Assembly (NCBI GenBank): GCA_020832545.1
Contig: JAFIEK010000015.1
Span: 18,599 to 82,598 of the forward strand
Source of the DNA: Pararhodobacter sp.
GTDB lineage: Bacteria > Pseudomonadota > Alphaproteobacteria > Rhodobacterales > Rhodobacteraceae
DNA length: 64,000 nt
Direction of reading: 5' to 3'
Under the pieces are notes generated by a model. That model ran no database searches. It was not told the origin of the DNA and worked only from the letters and a program-made list of their open reading frames with translations. The position numbers and the translations under genes were made by a program. This document shows positions 33,849 through 42,726 of this stretch, piece by piece (position 1 is the first letter of the stretch; the number at the start of each line of letters is the position of its first letter).

Positions 33849-35204
33849 ATGACCACCCCTACCGACAGCCACCTTTTCTACCTGTCTTCCGCCCAACGCC
33901 CGCATCTGGCCGAGGCGCGGGGCGTCTATATGTGGGATGTGGATGGTAAGCGCTATCTTGACGGCTCATCGGGCGCGATGGTGTCTAATATCGGCCATTC
34001 CCACCCCCATGTGCAAGAAGCCCTGAAGCGCCAGATCGACAAATACACGTTCGGCTACCGGCTGCATTTCCAGACCGAGGCGTCTGAGGCGCTGGCCGCC
34101 AGGACCGCTGCATTGGCGCCTGAGGGGATGGAGAAAGTGTTTTTTGTCTCCGGCGGGTCCGAGGCGGTGGAAAGCGCGATCAAGCTGGCGCGGCAATGGG
34201 CGGTGGTGACCGGGCAAGACAGGCGCTGGAAGGTGATTTCGCGCTATCCCTCTTACCACGGCTGCACGCTGGGCGCGCTGGCGTTGACCGGCTATGACCC
34301 ACTGTCCGCGCCCTTTGCGCCGATGATGCAGGCCATGCCCAAGATCCCCGCGCCCACCGCCTATCTGGACGGGCTGGACCCGGCGGACCCGGCCACCGGC
34401 GCGCATTACGCCGCCATGCTGGAGGCGCAGATACTTGCCGAGGGGCCGGAATCGGTGCTGGCCTTCATCGTCGAGCCCATCGGCGGCGCGGCCACCGGCG
34501 CGCTGGTGCCGCCCGCGGGCTACATGCATGCGGTTCGCGACATCTGCACCCGCCACGGCGTGCTTTTGATCCATGACGAGGTGATGTGCGGCGGCGGGCG
34601 CACGGGGCGGTTCTTTGGCGCCGAACACTGGAACGTGGTCCCCGATATTCTGACGCTCTCAAAGGGGTTCGGTGCGGGCTATGCGCCGCTGGGTGCGATG
34701 GTGGCGCACAACCGCATCGTCGGCCCGGTGCAGGCGGCGGGGGGCTTTGCGCATGGCTTCACCTCGGCGGGAAATCCGCTGGCCTGCGCGGCAGGTCTGG
34801 CGGTACTTGAGGTGATCGAGGCAGAGGGGCTGGTGGCGCGCGCCGCCCGGATCGGCGCAGTGCTGAAAGCAGGCCTGAACGGGCTGATGGCGCGGTTTGA
34901 CTTCATTGGTGATGTGCGCGGCGAAGGCTTGCTGCTGGCATTCGAACTGGTCGCCGACCGCACCAGCCTGACACCCCTGCCACCCACGCTGAACGCCCAT
35001 CTGGAACTGGTGGAGCTGGCCTATGCCGAGGGGCTGATCATCTATTCGCGCCGCACGCGGGGCGGGCGCGCGGGCGATCATTTTCTGGTCTGCCCGCCGC
35101 TGATCTCGGACGAGTCACATGTCACCGAGATCCTTGACAAACTCGCCACGGCGCTGGAGCGTTTCGCCCCGCGTGTGCGTGCCGCCATCAGCGCAGCGGC
35201 CTGA
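33849..35204 (+). CDS. Class III pyridoxal-phosphate aminotransferase
   Basis: 451-residue fold-type I aminotransferase of class III (omega-amino acid/beta-amino acid group). The PLP Schiff-base lysine is K272 in TLSKGFGAGYAPLGAM; the cofactor-binding Asp lies in LLIHDEVMCGGGRTG, and the N-terminal half has FVSGGSEAVESAIKLARQW. The frame extends to 33726 inside the ATPase gene, but the ATG at 33849 (MTTPTDSHLFYL) fits. Followed after 11 bp by a beta-keto acid cleavage enzyme, which suggests that it makes a beta-keto acid from an imported beta-amino acid. The donor and acceptor are not known. Confidence 0.92.
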   Translation: MTTPTDSHLFYLSSAQRPHLAEARGVYMWDVDGKRYLDGSSGAMVSNIGHSHPHVQEALKRQIDKYTFGYRLHFQTEASEALAARTAALAPEGMEKVFFVSGGSEAVESAIKLARQWAVVTGQDRRWKVISRYPSYHGCTLGALALTGYDPLSAPFAPMMQAMPKIPAPTAYLDGLDPADPATGAHYAAMLEAQILAEGPESVLAFIVEPIGGAATGALVPPAGYMHAVRDICTRHGVLLIHDEVMCGGGRTGRFFGAEHWNVVPDILTLSKGFGAGYAPLGAMVAHNRIVGPVQAAGGFAHGFTSAGNPLACAAGLAVLEVIEAEGLVARAARIGAVLKAGLNGLMARFDFIGDVRGEGLLLAFELVADRTSLTPLPPTLNAHLELVELAYAEGLIIYSRRTRGGRAGDHFLVCPPLISDESHVTEILDKLATALERFAPRVRAAISAAA

Positions 35205-35215
35205 AAGGAAAACTC

Positions 35216-36142
35216 ATGTCCAAAGTCATCATATCTTGCGCGCTCACCGGCTCGATCCACACGCCCTCGATGTCGCCCTATCTGCCGGTCACCGGCGAAG
35301 ATATCGCCGCCCAGGCAATCGGTGCCGCGCAGGCCGGTGCGGCGATCCTGCATCTGCACGCACGCAACCCGGTCGATGGCCGCCCCTCGGCCTCGCCGGA
35401 ACATTTCATGGGATTTCTGCCCGCAATCAAGGCCGGGTGCGATGCCGTGGTGAACCTGTCCACCGGCGGCAGCGCGGTGATGACGTTGGAAGACCGCCTC
35501 ACCGGGCCGCTGATGGCCGCCCCCGAGATGGCGTCCCTTAACATGGGAACAATGAATTTCGCGCTCTATCCGATGGCTGCCAAGCCGCGCCAATGGAAGT
35601 TTGAGTGGGAGGAACCTTTTCTGCGCAATTCCGACGATCTGGTATTCCGCAACACCCCGCGCGATATCGAGGGGATCTTGCGTCAGATGGGCGAGGAACG
35701 CGGCGCGCGGTTCGAATTCGAATGCTATGATCTGAGCCATCTGCACATGCTGGCGCATTTCCGCGACAGGGGGATGGTCAAGGCGCCGATCTTCATCCAG
35801 TTCGTGATGGGCGTACTGGGCGGGGTTGCCGCCGAGCCTGAGCATCTGGCACATATGAAGGCCACCGCCGACCGGCTGTTTGGCGACGACTACCTGTTCT
35901 CGGTGCTGGCCGCCGGCCGCCAGCAGATGCCGATGGCGGCGATTGCAGCGGGGATGGGCGGGCATGTGCGCGTGGGTCTGGAGGACAATCTGTTCATTTC
36001 GCGCGGTATTCTGGCGAAATCAAACGCCGAACAGGTTACCAGGGTGCGCGGCATCGTCGAAGCGCTGGGTCGTGAAGTGGCCACGCCGGACGAGGCGCGC
36101 GCCATGCTGGGCCTGAAGGGGGCCGACAAGGTAAAATACTGA
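35216..36142 (+). CDS. Beta-keto acid cleavage enzyme (BKACE, DUF849 family)
   Basis: 308-residue zinc-dependent TIM-barrel enzyme. BKACE proteins condense a beta-keto acid with acetyl-CoA and release acetoacetate plus a new acyl-CoA; 3-keto-5-aminohexanoate cleavage enzyme is the prototype. It opens SKVIISCALTGSIHTPSMSP, has zinc ligands H46 and H48 in ILHLHARNPVDGRPS, and contains MGVLGGVAAEPEHLAHM and the late GGHVRVGLEDNLF motif. All core motifs look intact. It lies 11 bp after the aminotransferase and 4 bp before the GNAT gene. The specific keto acid is not predictable from sequence. Confidence 0.93.
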   Translation: MSKVIISCALTGSIHTPSMSPYLPVTGEDIAAQAIGAAQAGAAILHLHARNPVDGRPSASPEHFMGFLPAIKAGCDAVVNLSTGGSAVMTLEDRLTGPLMAAPEMASLNMGTMNFALYPMAAKPRQWKFEWEEPFLRNSDDLVFRNTPRDIEGILRQMGEERGARFEFECYDLSHLHMLAHFRDRGMVKAPIFIQFVMGVLGGVAAEPEHLAHMKATADRLFGDDYLFSVLAAGRQQMPMAAIAAGMGGHVRVGLEDNLFISRGILAKSNAEQVTRVRGIVEALGREVATPDEARAMLGLKGADKVKY

Positions 36143-36146
36143 TCGC

Positions 36147-36626
36147 ATGACAAACATATCCATTTCTCGCGCCACCCCTGCCGATGCCGCGCGCCTGAAC
36201 ACGGCCTTGCGCGCGCTGTCGCAATCCATGGGCGACGCGCACAACACCACCGATGACCAGATCGCGCGCGCGCTGGCACCGGGCGGCGCGATTGCTGCGC
36301 TGATCGCCGAGCAGGGCGCGCAGGTAGTGGGCGCGGCGGTGTTTTCGCCGCTTTTTTCCACCACACGCGGCATGGCGGGGGCCTATGTGTCCGATCTTTG
36401 GGTAGCTGAGGGCCTGCGCGGCGCGGGACTGGGCCCACGCCTGCTGGCCGCAGTGCATGACGCCGCCGCGCAGGACTGGGGCGCGGGCTTTCTGCGCCTT
36501 GGCGTCTATGCCCACAACGCTCGCGCGCGCGCCTTTTATGACCGGCTGGGCTTCACCCATGCCCCAGATGAACATTACCTGACCCTAAGCGGGCATTCGC
36601 TGGCCGCGCTGAAAGGAAAGCCATGA
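36147..36626 (+). CDS. GNAT-family N-acetyltransferase
   Basis: 159-residue acetyltransferase. The acetyl-CoA pyrophosphate loop is EGLRGAGLGPRLL (R91-G-A-G-L-G96) with the preceding beta-strand AYVSDLWV and the later RAFYDRLGFTHAPDEHYL motif typical of GNAT C-termini. It overlaps the HDAC-like gene by 4 bp, so an acetylating and a putative deacetylating enzyme are translationally coupled. The likely substrate is a small amine or amino acid processed by the operon rather than protein; this is an inference. Confidence 0.88.
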   Translation: MTNISISRATPADAARLNTALRALSQSMGDAHNTTDDQIARALAPGGAIAALIAEQGAQVVGAAVFSPLFSTTRGMAGAYVSDLWVAEGLRGAGLGPRLLAAVHDAAAQDWGAGFLRLGVYAHNARARAFYDRLGFTHAPDEHYLTLSGHSLAALKGKP

Positions 36627-37642
36627 AAGCCTATCTCGACCCCCGGCAACAGGCCCATGACCCAAGGCACTTCATGGCCAACGGCCAGCGTCTGCAAAAC
36701 CCCGAACAGCCGCGACGCATCGAGGTGCTGAAAGCCGGTGCCAAGGCTGCGGGCTGCCAGTTCGCTGCGTCCACCGATCACGGGTTGGGGCCAATTGCGG
36801 CGCTGCACAGCCCCGAGTATCTGACCTTTCTGCGCACCATCCACGCCCGCTGGAAGCGCATCCCCGATGCCGCCGACGAGGTAATTCCGAATATCCACCC
36901 CGACCGGCGCACCGCCTCTTACCCGCGTTCGGCGGTCGGTCAGGCCGGGTTCCATCAGGCCGATACCGCCTGCCCCATTTCCAGCGGCACTTGGGAGGCC
37001 GCCTATTGGTCGGCGCAGGCGGCCTTAACGGCTGCGGATGCGGTGCTGGGTGGCGATAGCGCGGCCTATGCCCTGTCGCGCCCGCCGGGGCACCACGCAT
37101 TCGGCGATCTGGCCGGGGGGTTCTGCTTTCTCAACAATTCCGGCATTGCCGCCGAATGGCTGCTGCGCCACGGAAAGCGGCCCGCAATTCTGGATGTTGA
37201 TGTGCATCACGGCAACGGCACGCAGGGCATCTTCTACAGCCGCGCCGATGTGCTGACGGTGTCTTTGCACGCCGATCCGGTGCGCTTTTACCCGTTCTTC
37301 TGGGGCCACGCGCATGAGCGCGGCGAAGGGGCGGGGTTGGGCTACAACCTCAACCTGCCCCTGCCACGCGGCATGGGCGACGATGACTACCTGCGCAATC
37401 TGGATAGCGGGCTGGAACGGATCGCCGATTTCGGGGCCGATGTGATTGTCGTGGCGCTGGGGCTGGACGCGCATGAGAATGATCCGCTCAAGGGCCTTGC
37501 CATAACCACCCCCGGCTTCACCCGCATTGGCGCAGCGATTTCCGCCACCGGCCTGCCGCTGGTTCTGGTGCAGGAGGGTGGCTATCTGTCAGATGATCTG
37601 GGCCGCAACCTGACGGCCTTTCTTGGCGGCATTCAGGGTTGA
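36623..37642 (+). CDS. HDAC-superfamily deacetylase (acetylpolyamine amidohydrolase-like)
   Basis: 339-residue zinc amidohydrolase of the arginase/deacetylase fold. The catalytic His pair is H157-H158 (RPPGHHAFGD); zinc ligands are D193 and H195 (DVDVHHGNG) and D282 (GLDAHEND). The insert GHAHERGEGAGLGYNLNLPL is as in bacterial acetylpolyamine and class II-like deacetylases. The N-terminus is unusual in beginning directly with a substrate-recognition segment (MKAYLDPRQQAHDPRHFMAN), as in polyamine deacetylases. It is last of the operon and probably removes acetyl groups from a small N-acetyl amine. All catalytic residues are present. Confidence 0.92.
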   Translation: MKAYLDPRQQAHDPRHFMANGQRLQNPEQPRRIEVLKAGAKAAGCQFAASTDHGLGPIAALHSPEYLTFLRTIHARWKRIPDAADEVIPNIHPDRRTASYPRSAVGQAGFHQADTACPISSGTWEAAYWSAQAALTAADAVLGGDSAAYALSRPPGHHAFGDLAGGFCFLNNSGIAAEWLLRHGKRPAILDVDVHHGNGTQGIFYSRADVLTVSLHADPVRFYPFFWGHAHERGEGAGLGYNLNLPLPRGMGDDDYLRNLDSGLERIADFGADVIVVALGLDAHENDPLKGLAITTPGFTRIGAAISATGLPLVLVQEGGYLSDDLGRNLTAFLGGIQG

Positions 37643-37714
37643 ACAGGGCCGCGTTTCGCCAACTTTCGGGGTTCAGTCGCTGCCCTCCCGCACCCTGACA
37701 AGCGGCGCGACGGT

Positions 37715-40700
37715 TCAGCCCCGGTTCGCCCCGGCGGTCGCCTCATTCAGTTCGCGCGACAGCCGCGCCGATTCTGCTGCTTTCGGCGTCGAGAATCGTG
37801 CCATCAGCAGATAGGCCACCGGCGTCAGGTAAAGCGTGGACACCGCAGCCAGCCCCAGCCCGCCCACGATGATCCAGCCCAAAGCCTCGCGCGCTTCGGC
37901 GCCTGCGCCAAAGGCCATGACCAGCGGCACCCCGCCCAGAACCGTCGAGGTCATGGTCATCATCACCGGGCGCAGGCGAATGGTCGAGGCTTCAAAAATC
38001 GCCTCGGCCACATCCACACCCTTGTCGCGTAACTGATTGGCGAATTCGACAATCAATATCCCGTTCTTGGCCATGATCCCCACCAGCATCACCAATCCGA
38101 TCTGCGAATAGACATTCAGACTGCCCCCGGTCAGGAGCAGCGCAAAGATTGCACAGGCCAGCCCCAGCGGCACGGTGGCCATCACCACCACGGCCGAGTT
38201 GAAGCTTTCAAATTGCGCCGACAGCACCAGAAACACCACGACAATGGCGAAGCCGAAGGTGATCAGCAGGCCTGCCGAGGTTTCTTCCAGCGTCGCGGCC
38301 TCGGCCAGCGGGACAATCCGCATGCCGCCGGGAAGCAGTTCATCGGCAATCGCCTGCACCTGCGCATAGGCGTCACCCAGCGCCAGATCAGGCGTCAGCC
38401 CGGCGGTGATCTCGACCGCGCGCATCTGTGCCTCGCGCGTCAGTTCGGGCGCGACCGCGCGTTCCTCCAGTGTCACGAAACTGGACAGCGGCAGGATCTG
38501 GCCATTGCCGGACTGAATGAAGATGCGTTCCAGATCACCCGGATCGCGCACCGGCGAGGAGGTCGAGAGCATCTTGATGTCAAAGCTGCTGTCCTCGATG
38601 AACACAGTGCCGATGGTGCGCCCGTCCAGAACCGCTTGAAGCGCCTCGCCCAGCCCGTCGATATTGACCCCTAGGTCCGAGGCCCGGCGGCGATCCACTT
38701 CGATGAACAGCTGCGGCTGCGTGGTCTCATAGCTCAGCCTTACCTGGCCCATGGCCGGGTCATCCTGCAACCGCTCGACCATCTGCTCGGAATACTCTGC
38801 CAGTTCGTCGTAGCTGTTTCCCACGACCGCAAAGCGCAGCCCCTGCCCGGCCCCGCGAATCCGCAGGGAATTGGGCTGGATAGCGAAGGCCCGCACCCCC
38901 ACGACCTGGCTGATGGCACTGTTGATATCGGCGACAATCTCTTGTTGCGAGCGTGCGCGCTCTTCCCAGGGCGCAAGGGTGAACACCATGAACCCGCTGT
39001 TCTCGCGCCCCCAATTACCAACGATGGAGAACAGAAAGGTCACCTCGCCCGCTTCCTGATACGGGGCAATCAGCGCCTCCAGTTCCAGCATCTTGCCGTT
39101 GGTATAGTCAAGTGACACGCCCTGCGGGGCGCTGACGCTCAACAACCCGACTGCGCGGTCCTCGGGCGGCACAAGCTCTTGCCGGATCTGCCCGGCCACA
39201 AGGATGGACGTCGCCCCGAAAAACACCGCGACAGCCACCACCGCAAAGGGGGCGGCGAGGGCGGCGCGCAGACTGGTGCGGTAAAGCGCGGTCAGCCGGT
39301 TGCCCAGCCATACCATTGGCCCCGTGGCCTGCTTGTCGACCGGGCGCAGCAGGCGGCTGGCCAGCACCGGGCACAGCGACAGCGCCACGATCGACGACAG
39401 CAACACCGCCATGGCCAGCGTGAACCCGAATTCACGAAACAGCCCGCCCGTCTGCCCCGGCAGGAACGACAGGGGCACAAATACCGCCGCCAGCGTGGCG
39501 GTGGTGGTGACGACGGCAAAGAACACCTCCTGCGTGCCCAGAACTGCCGCCGCACGCGGCCCCATGCCTTGCGCGCGCCGTCGCACGATGTTTTCCAGCA
39601 CCACGATGGCGTCATCCACCACCATCCCGGTCGCCATGACCAGTGCCAGAAGCGTCAGGATATTGACTGAGAAACCCACCAGATAAATGGCCGCGATGGT
39701 GCCGATCAGCGCCACTGGCAGGGTCAGCGCCGGGATCAGCGTGGCGCGGGCATCGCGCAGGAACAGATAAATGATGCCCACCACAATCAGGATCGCCAGC
39801 CCCAGCGTTTTCACTACCTCGGTGATCGCACCGCGCACGAACGTCGCTTCATCAGAGGTGATGAATATGCTGACATCATTGGGCAGGATCTCCTCCAACT
39901 CGGCCACCACGCCGGTCACGGTATCCGAGATATCCAGCGTGTTTGATGTGGCCTGCCGGATAATGCCGATGCCGATGCCGTTCTGACCATTGGCGCGCAG
40001 GATGCTTTCACCCGGTGACGGCCCCAGCGAGACCTGTGCCACATCGCCGATCAGCGTCTCGCCGCGCACCACCAGCTCCTCGAACGCCTCGGGCGTGGTG
40101 ACCGAGGCGGTGGTTCGAACAAAAATGCTCTGAGAGTCGCTGGACAGCGCACCCGCGGGCACGTCGAACGAGACATTACGCAGGGTGGTGCGCAGATCGG
40201 CCAGTGACAGGCCCCGGCTGGCAAGCTGCATCATGTCCACATCGACGCGAAACACCTGCTGGCGGTTGCCGAAGATCTGCAAGTCGGCCACGCCGGGGGC
40301 CGAGATCAGCCGGTCCTCGACAAGATCCTGCACCAGAAGCGTCAGTTCCTGCACCGAGCGCGTGGCCGAGGTCACAGCGATGCGCATCACCGCATCGGCA
40401 TTGGCATCGGCCTTGACGATGCGCGGCTCGTCCACGCTGTCCGGCAGGTTGTTGCGGATCCGCCCGATCGCATCGCGGATGTCGGTGGCGGCGATATCCA
40501 GATCAACGCCATCGGCGAATTCGACGACCACCCGGCTGCGCCCGAACCGTGACGAGGACGAGATCGCCTTGACCCCGGCCACGCGCCCCACCGCACCTTC
40601 GATGGTGCTGGTAATCTCGCGGTCGATGGTCTCGGGCCCGGCCCCGCCAAAGCCGGTTGTGACCGTAACCACCGGGCGGTCGACATCGGGCAGTTCGCGC

Positions 40701-40915
40701 ACTTCAACGCCGTAAAGCCCCGCCAGCCCGGCAATCACGATCAGCGCACTGAGGACGAAGGCCAGAATGGGGCGGCGCACGAAAAGCGCGGTGCCCGAGC
40801 GCTGCGCCTCCAGCGCCGCGGCATTGACCTTGGGGGCCGGATCAACCCCGCCATCGGCCTCTGGTCCAGCGGCGGGGCGCTGTTCAGATGTCTGTGGCGT
40901 GTCGTTCTGGCTCAT
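37715..40915 (-). CDS. RND efflux transporter permease subunit (AcrB/MexB-like)
   Basis: 1066-residue inner-membrane pump of the HAE1/AcrB-type RND family. Twelve membrane segments are arranged as 1+5 twice around two large periplasmic loops. The proton-relay Asp pair is in MATGMVVDDAIVVLENIVRR (middle of the first half) and the relay Lys is in VGIMAKNGILIVEFANQLRD. The N-terminal ~35 residues are a hydrophilic Pro/Gly-rich extension before the first membrane segment. It lies 17 bp downstream of its adaptor gene. No outer-membrane TolC gene is adjacent, so it must recruit one encoded elsewhere. Substrates are not predictable. Confidence 0.95.
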   Translation of the reverse strand: MSQNDTPQTSEQRPAAGPEADGGVDPAPKVNAAALEAQRSGTALFVRRPILAFVLSALIVIAGLAGLYGVEVRELPDVDRPVVTVTTGFGGAGPETIDREITSTIEGAVGRVAGVKAISSSSRFGRSRVVVEFADGVDLDIAATDIRDAIGRIRNNLPDSVDEPRIVKADANADAVMRIAVTSATRSVQELTLLVQDLVEDRLISAPGVADLQIFGNRQQVFRVDVDMMQLASRGLSLADLRTTLRNVSFDVPAGALSSDSQSIFVRTTASVTTPEAFEELVVRGETLIGDVAQVSLGPSPGESILRANGQNGIGIGIIRQATSNTLDISDTVTGVVAELEEILPNDVSIFITSDEATFVRGAITEVVKTLGLAILIVVGIIYLFLRDARATLIPALTLPVALIGTIAAIYLVGFSVNILTLLALVMATGMVVDDAIVVLENIVRRRAQGMGPRAAAVLGTQEVFFAVVTTTATLAAVFVPLSFLPGQTGGLFREFGFTLAMAVLLSSIVALSLCPVLASRLLRPVDKQATGPMVWLGNRLTALYRTSLRAALAAPFAVVAVAVFFGATSILVAGQIRQELVPPEDRAVGLLSVSAPQGVSLDYTNGKMLELEALIAPYQEAGEVTFLFSIVGNWGRENSGFMVFTLAPWEERARSQQEIVADINSAISQVVGVRAFAIQPNSLRIRGAGQGLRFAVVGNSYDELAEYSEQMVERLQDDPAMGQVRLSYETTQPQLFIEVDRRRASDLGVNIDGLGEALQAVLDGRTIGTVFIEDSSFDIKMLSTSSPVRDPGDLERIFIQSGNGQILPLSSFVTLEERAVAPELTREAQMRAVEITAGLTPDLALGDAYAQVQAIADELLPGGMRIVPLAEAATLEETSAGLLITFGFAIVVVFLVLSAQFESFNSAVVVMATVPLGLACAIFALLLTGGSLNVYSQIGLVMLVGIMAKNGILIVEFANQLRDKGVDVAEAIFEASTIRLRPVMMTMTSTVLGGVPLVMAFGAGAEAREALGWIIVGGLGLAAVSTLYLTPVAYLLMARFSTPKAAESARLSRELNEATAGANRG

Positions 40916-40932
40916 CGCGCGCCTGTCCTTTT

Positions 40933-42138
40933 TCAGGTTTCTGACGGATCGGGGCTGGCGCTGGCACGCTCGGCCCCGTCATCGGTGGATGGCTGCGCCC
41001 GGTCCTCGACCTCGGCACCTTCGCGCAGGGCCTGCACACCCTCGCGTACCACACGCTCGCCCGGTTCCAGCGCGCCGCTGACCAGCACCTGGCCCTCGCT
41101 GCGCTGGACGATCCGCACCGCCACCCTCGTGGCCCGCCCATCGCGCACAGCCCAGACAAACGATCCTTCGTTGCCCCACTGGATCGACAGCGGGTCAACC
41201 GCGGGATAGTCGGTGCCGGGCAAGGTTATGGCAATGCTGAAGGCCATTCCGGCGCGCAACGTGTCTTCGGGGTTGCCAACCTCGGCCAGCACACGCAGGC
41301 TGCGGCTGGTCTGGTCAACCCGGCTGTCCACCGCACGGATGCGGCCATCCAGCGCCATGTCGGGGCGCGCCAGCAGCGAGACCTGCAAAGCATCCCCCGG
41401 CGCGATGCGACCGACCATACGTTCGGGCACGCGGAAATCGACAAGGATCATCGATCGGTCATCAATGCGGGCGATGGCGGTGCTGGTGCTTACCTGTCCG
41501 CCCACCTCGGATTCGATGATGCCAATCCAGCCGGTGATAGGCGCCACGATCTCACGCCGCGACAGATCGAACTCGGCCTGCCGCACCGCCAATTCGGCCT
41601 GTCGCACCGCCAGCGCGGCTTCGCGGATCTGCACCTCTGTCGCCGTGCCGGTGGCCTGCAAACGCTCCAGCCGGGCGGCGGTGGCGCGGGCCTCATCGAG
41701 CATGAGTTCGGCGCGGTCGCGGGCGATCTGCTCGGCGGCACTGTCAAGGCGGGCCATGACCATGCCTTCACGCACGATCTCGCCCGGGGCTACATAAATT
41801 TCAGACAGCCTGCCCGAGACTTCGGGCATGATCACAACGGACCGCAGCGCCTCACCCGTGCCGATGGCGGCGATCCGGTCGCGCCGCTCCGCCTGCTCAA
41901 CCGGCGCGGTGATCACCGATGCCGCCCCGCGCCCCATGCCACCACCCGGGCCGCCCGGCCCGGTGATCTGCGGGGCCCGTGCCAACGGCACGCCCAGACG
42001 CTCGATCGGTGCCAGCAAGCCAATGCGGTCAAGGACAGGATGCGACGAAGGCAGCCACATCGCCCAGGCCACCGCCGCGACCGCCGCGACAAGAGCAACC
42101 AATACTCCCTGTCCGAGTATCCGAACGATCATCCGCAT
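40933..42138 (-). CDS. RND efflux periplasmic adaptor subunit (HlyD/MFP family)
   Basis: 401-residue membrane-fusion protein linking the RND pump to an outer-membrane channel. An N-terminal membrane anchor (~residues 9-28) is followed by lipoyl halves (VSGRLSEIYVAPGEIVREGM, ~108-127), a short alpha-hairpin with an internal repeat (LAVRQAE twice, ~180-195), the beta-barrel and a membrane-proximal domain. A loop after the anchor is Gly/Pro-rich (GPGGPGGGMGRG). First gene of the pump operon; ATG 42138 with a second in-frame ATG two codons later. The C-terminal ~35 residues are acidic and low complexity. Confidence 0.93.
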   Translation of the reverse strand: MRMIVRILGQGVLVALVAAVAAVAWAMWLPSSHPVLDRIGLLAPIERLGVPLARAPQITGPGGPGGGMGRGAASVITAPVEQAERRDRIAAIGTGEALRSVVIMPEVSGRLSEIYVAPGEIVREGMVMARLDSAAEQIARDRAELMLDEARATAARLERLQATGTATEVQIREAALAVRQAELAVRQAEFDLSRREIVAPITGWIGIIESEVGGQVSTSTAIARIDDRSMILVDFRVPERMVGRIAPGDALQVSLLARPDMALDGRIRAVDSRVDQTSRSLRVLAEVGNPEDTLRAGMAFSIAITLPGTDYPAVDPLSIQWGNEGSFVWAVRDGRATRVAVRIVQRSEGQVLVSGALEPGERVVREGVQALREGAEVEDRAQPSTDDGAERASASPDPSET

Positions 42139-42726
42139 GCGTGGCGTTCCCCATGGGCAAAAGCTGCGTCGCAGTCCGTTTGAAGGTTAACATATGCCGC
42201 CCACGGACAAAGGCGACAACTGAATTGCAGGTTTGCGCAGATCGCGCAGAAGCGGCCGGTTCCGGCGGCAGCGATCATGAACCGTTGCAGGCAGTGGGGC
42301 AAGCACCCCGGCAAACCTGTTTGATCAAGAATTCCCCATCTGGCATGGCGCGCGCCCGATTGACCCAATTTGCCTGCGAAGCGCCTGCAAAACCGGCACA
42401 GGCGCGGCCCGGTCTGTTGCGTGTCAGCCAGGTGCGAATGGCGTGCAGGCGTCTCAGGCATTCCTGATATACGCATCTGGCCCACATTTCCGGCGAAAAA
42501 AATGCTCACCCATTCGTGATGGCGTGCTGCGCACCCCGTCAACCGATCACCCGGACCATGCGCTGCGACGGCTGATACAGGCACCTGCAAGAACCACCGC
42601 AACTGCCTGAGACGTGTCAGTTAACCCTTCTGGTGCCTCATTTTTCACCCGTGAAGGTTGTAACGCATTGGCTATGAACCTAATTCATATGGGTCAAATC
42701 ATTCCAGAAGGAGGCACAGCACCCGG
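42139..42726. other. 588-bp intergenic region between divergent pump and NAGGN operons
   Basis: No coding frame here shows a recognisable protein or a convincing ribosome binding site; a 157-codon minus-strand frame (42129-42602) has no family features. It should hold the promoters of two divergent operons. The only good promoter match is on the plus strand at 42658-42686. No repeat or structured RNA was recognised. Confidence 0.6.
42658..42686 (+). promoter_or_regulatory. Candidate promoter of the NAGGN operon
   Basis: TTGTAA (42658-42663), 17-bp spacer, TAATTC (42681-42686), 40 bp before the asparagine-synthetase-like ATG. The GGAGG (42710-42714) is 12 nt from that ATG, longer than usual, but the start is fixed by the required Cys2. 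Confidence 0.5.

Noticed and set aside
42129..42602. 157-codon minus-strand frame in the pump/NAGGN intergenic region
   Set aside because: No ribosome binding site, no recognisable motif, and it overlaps the adaptor start region; not supportable as a gene.
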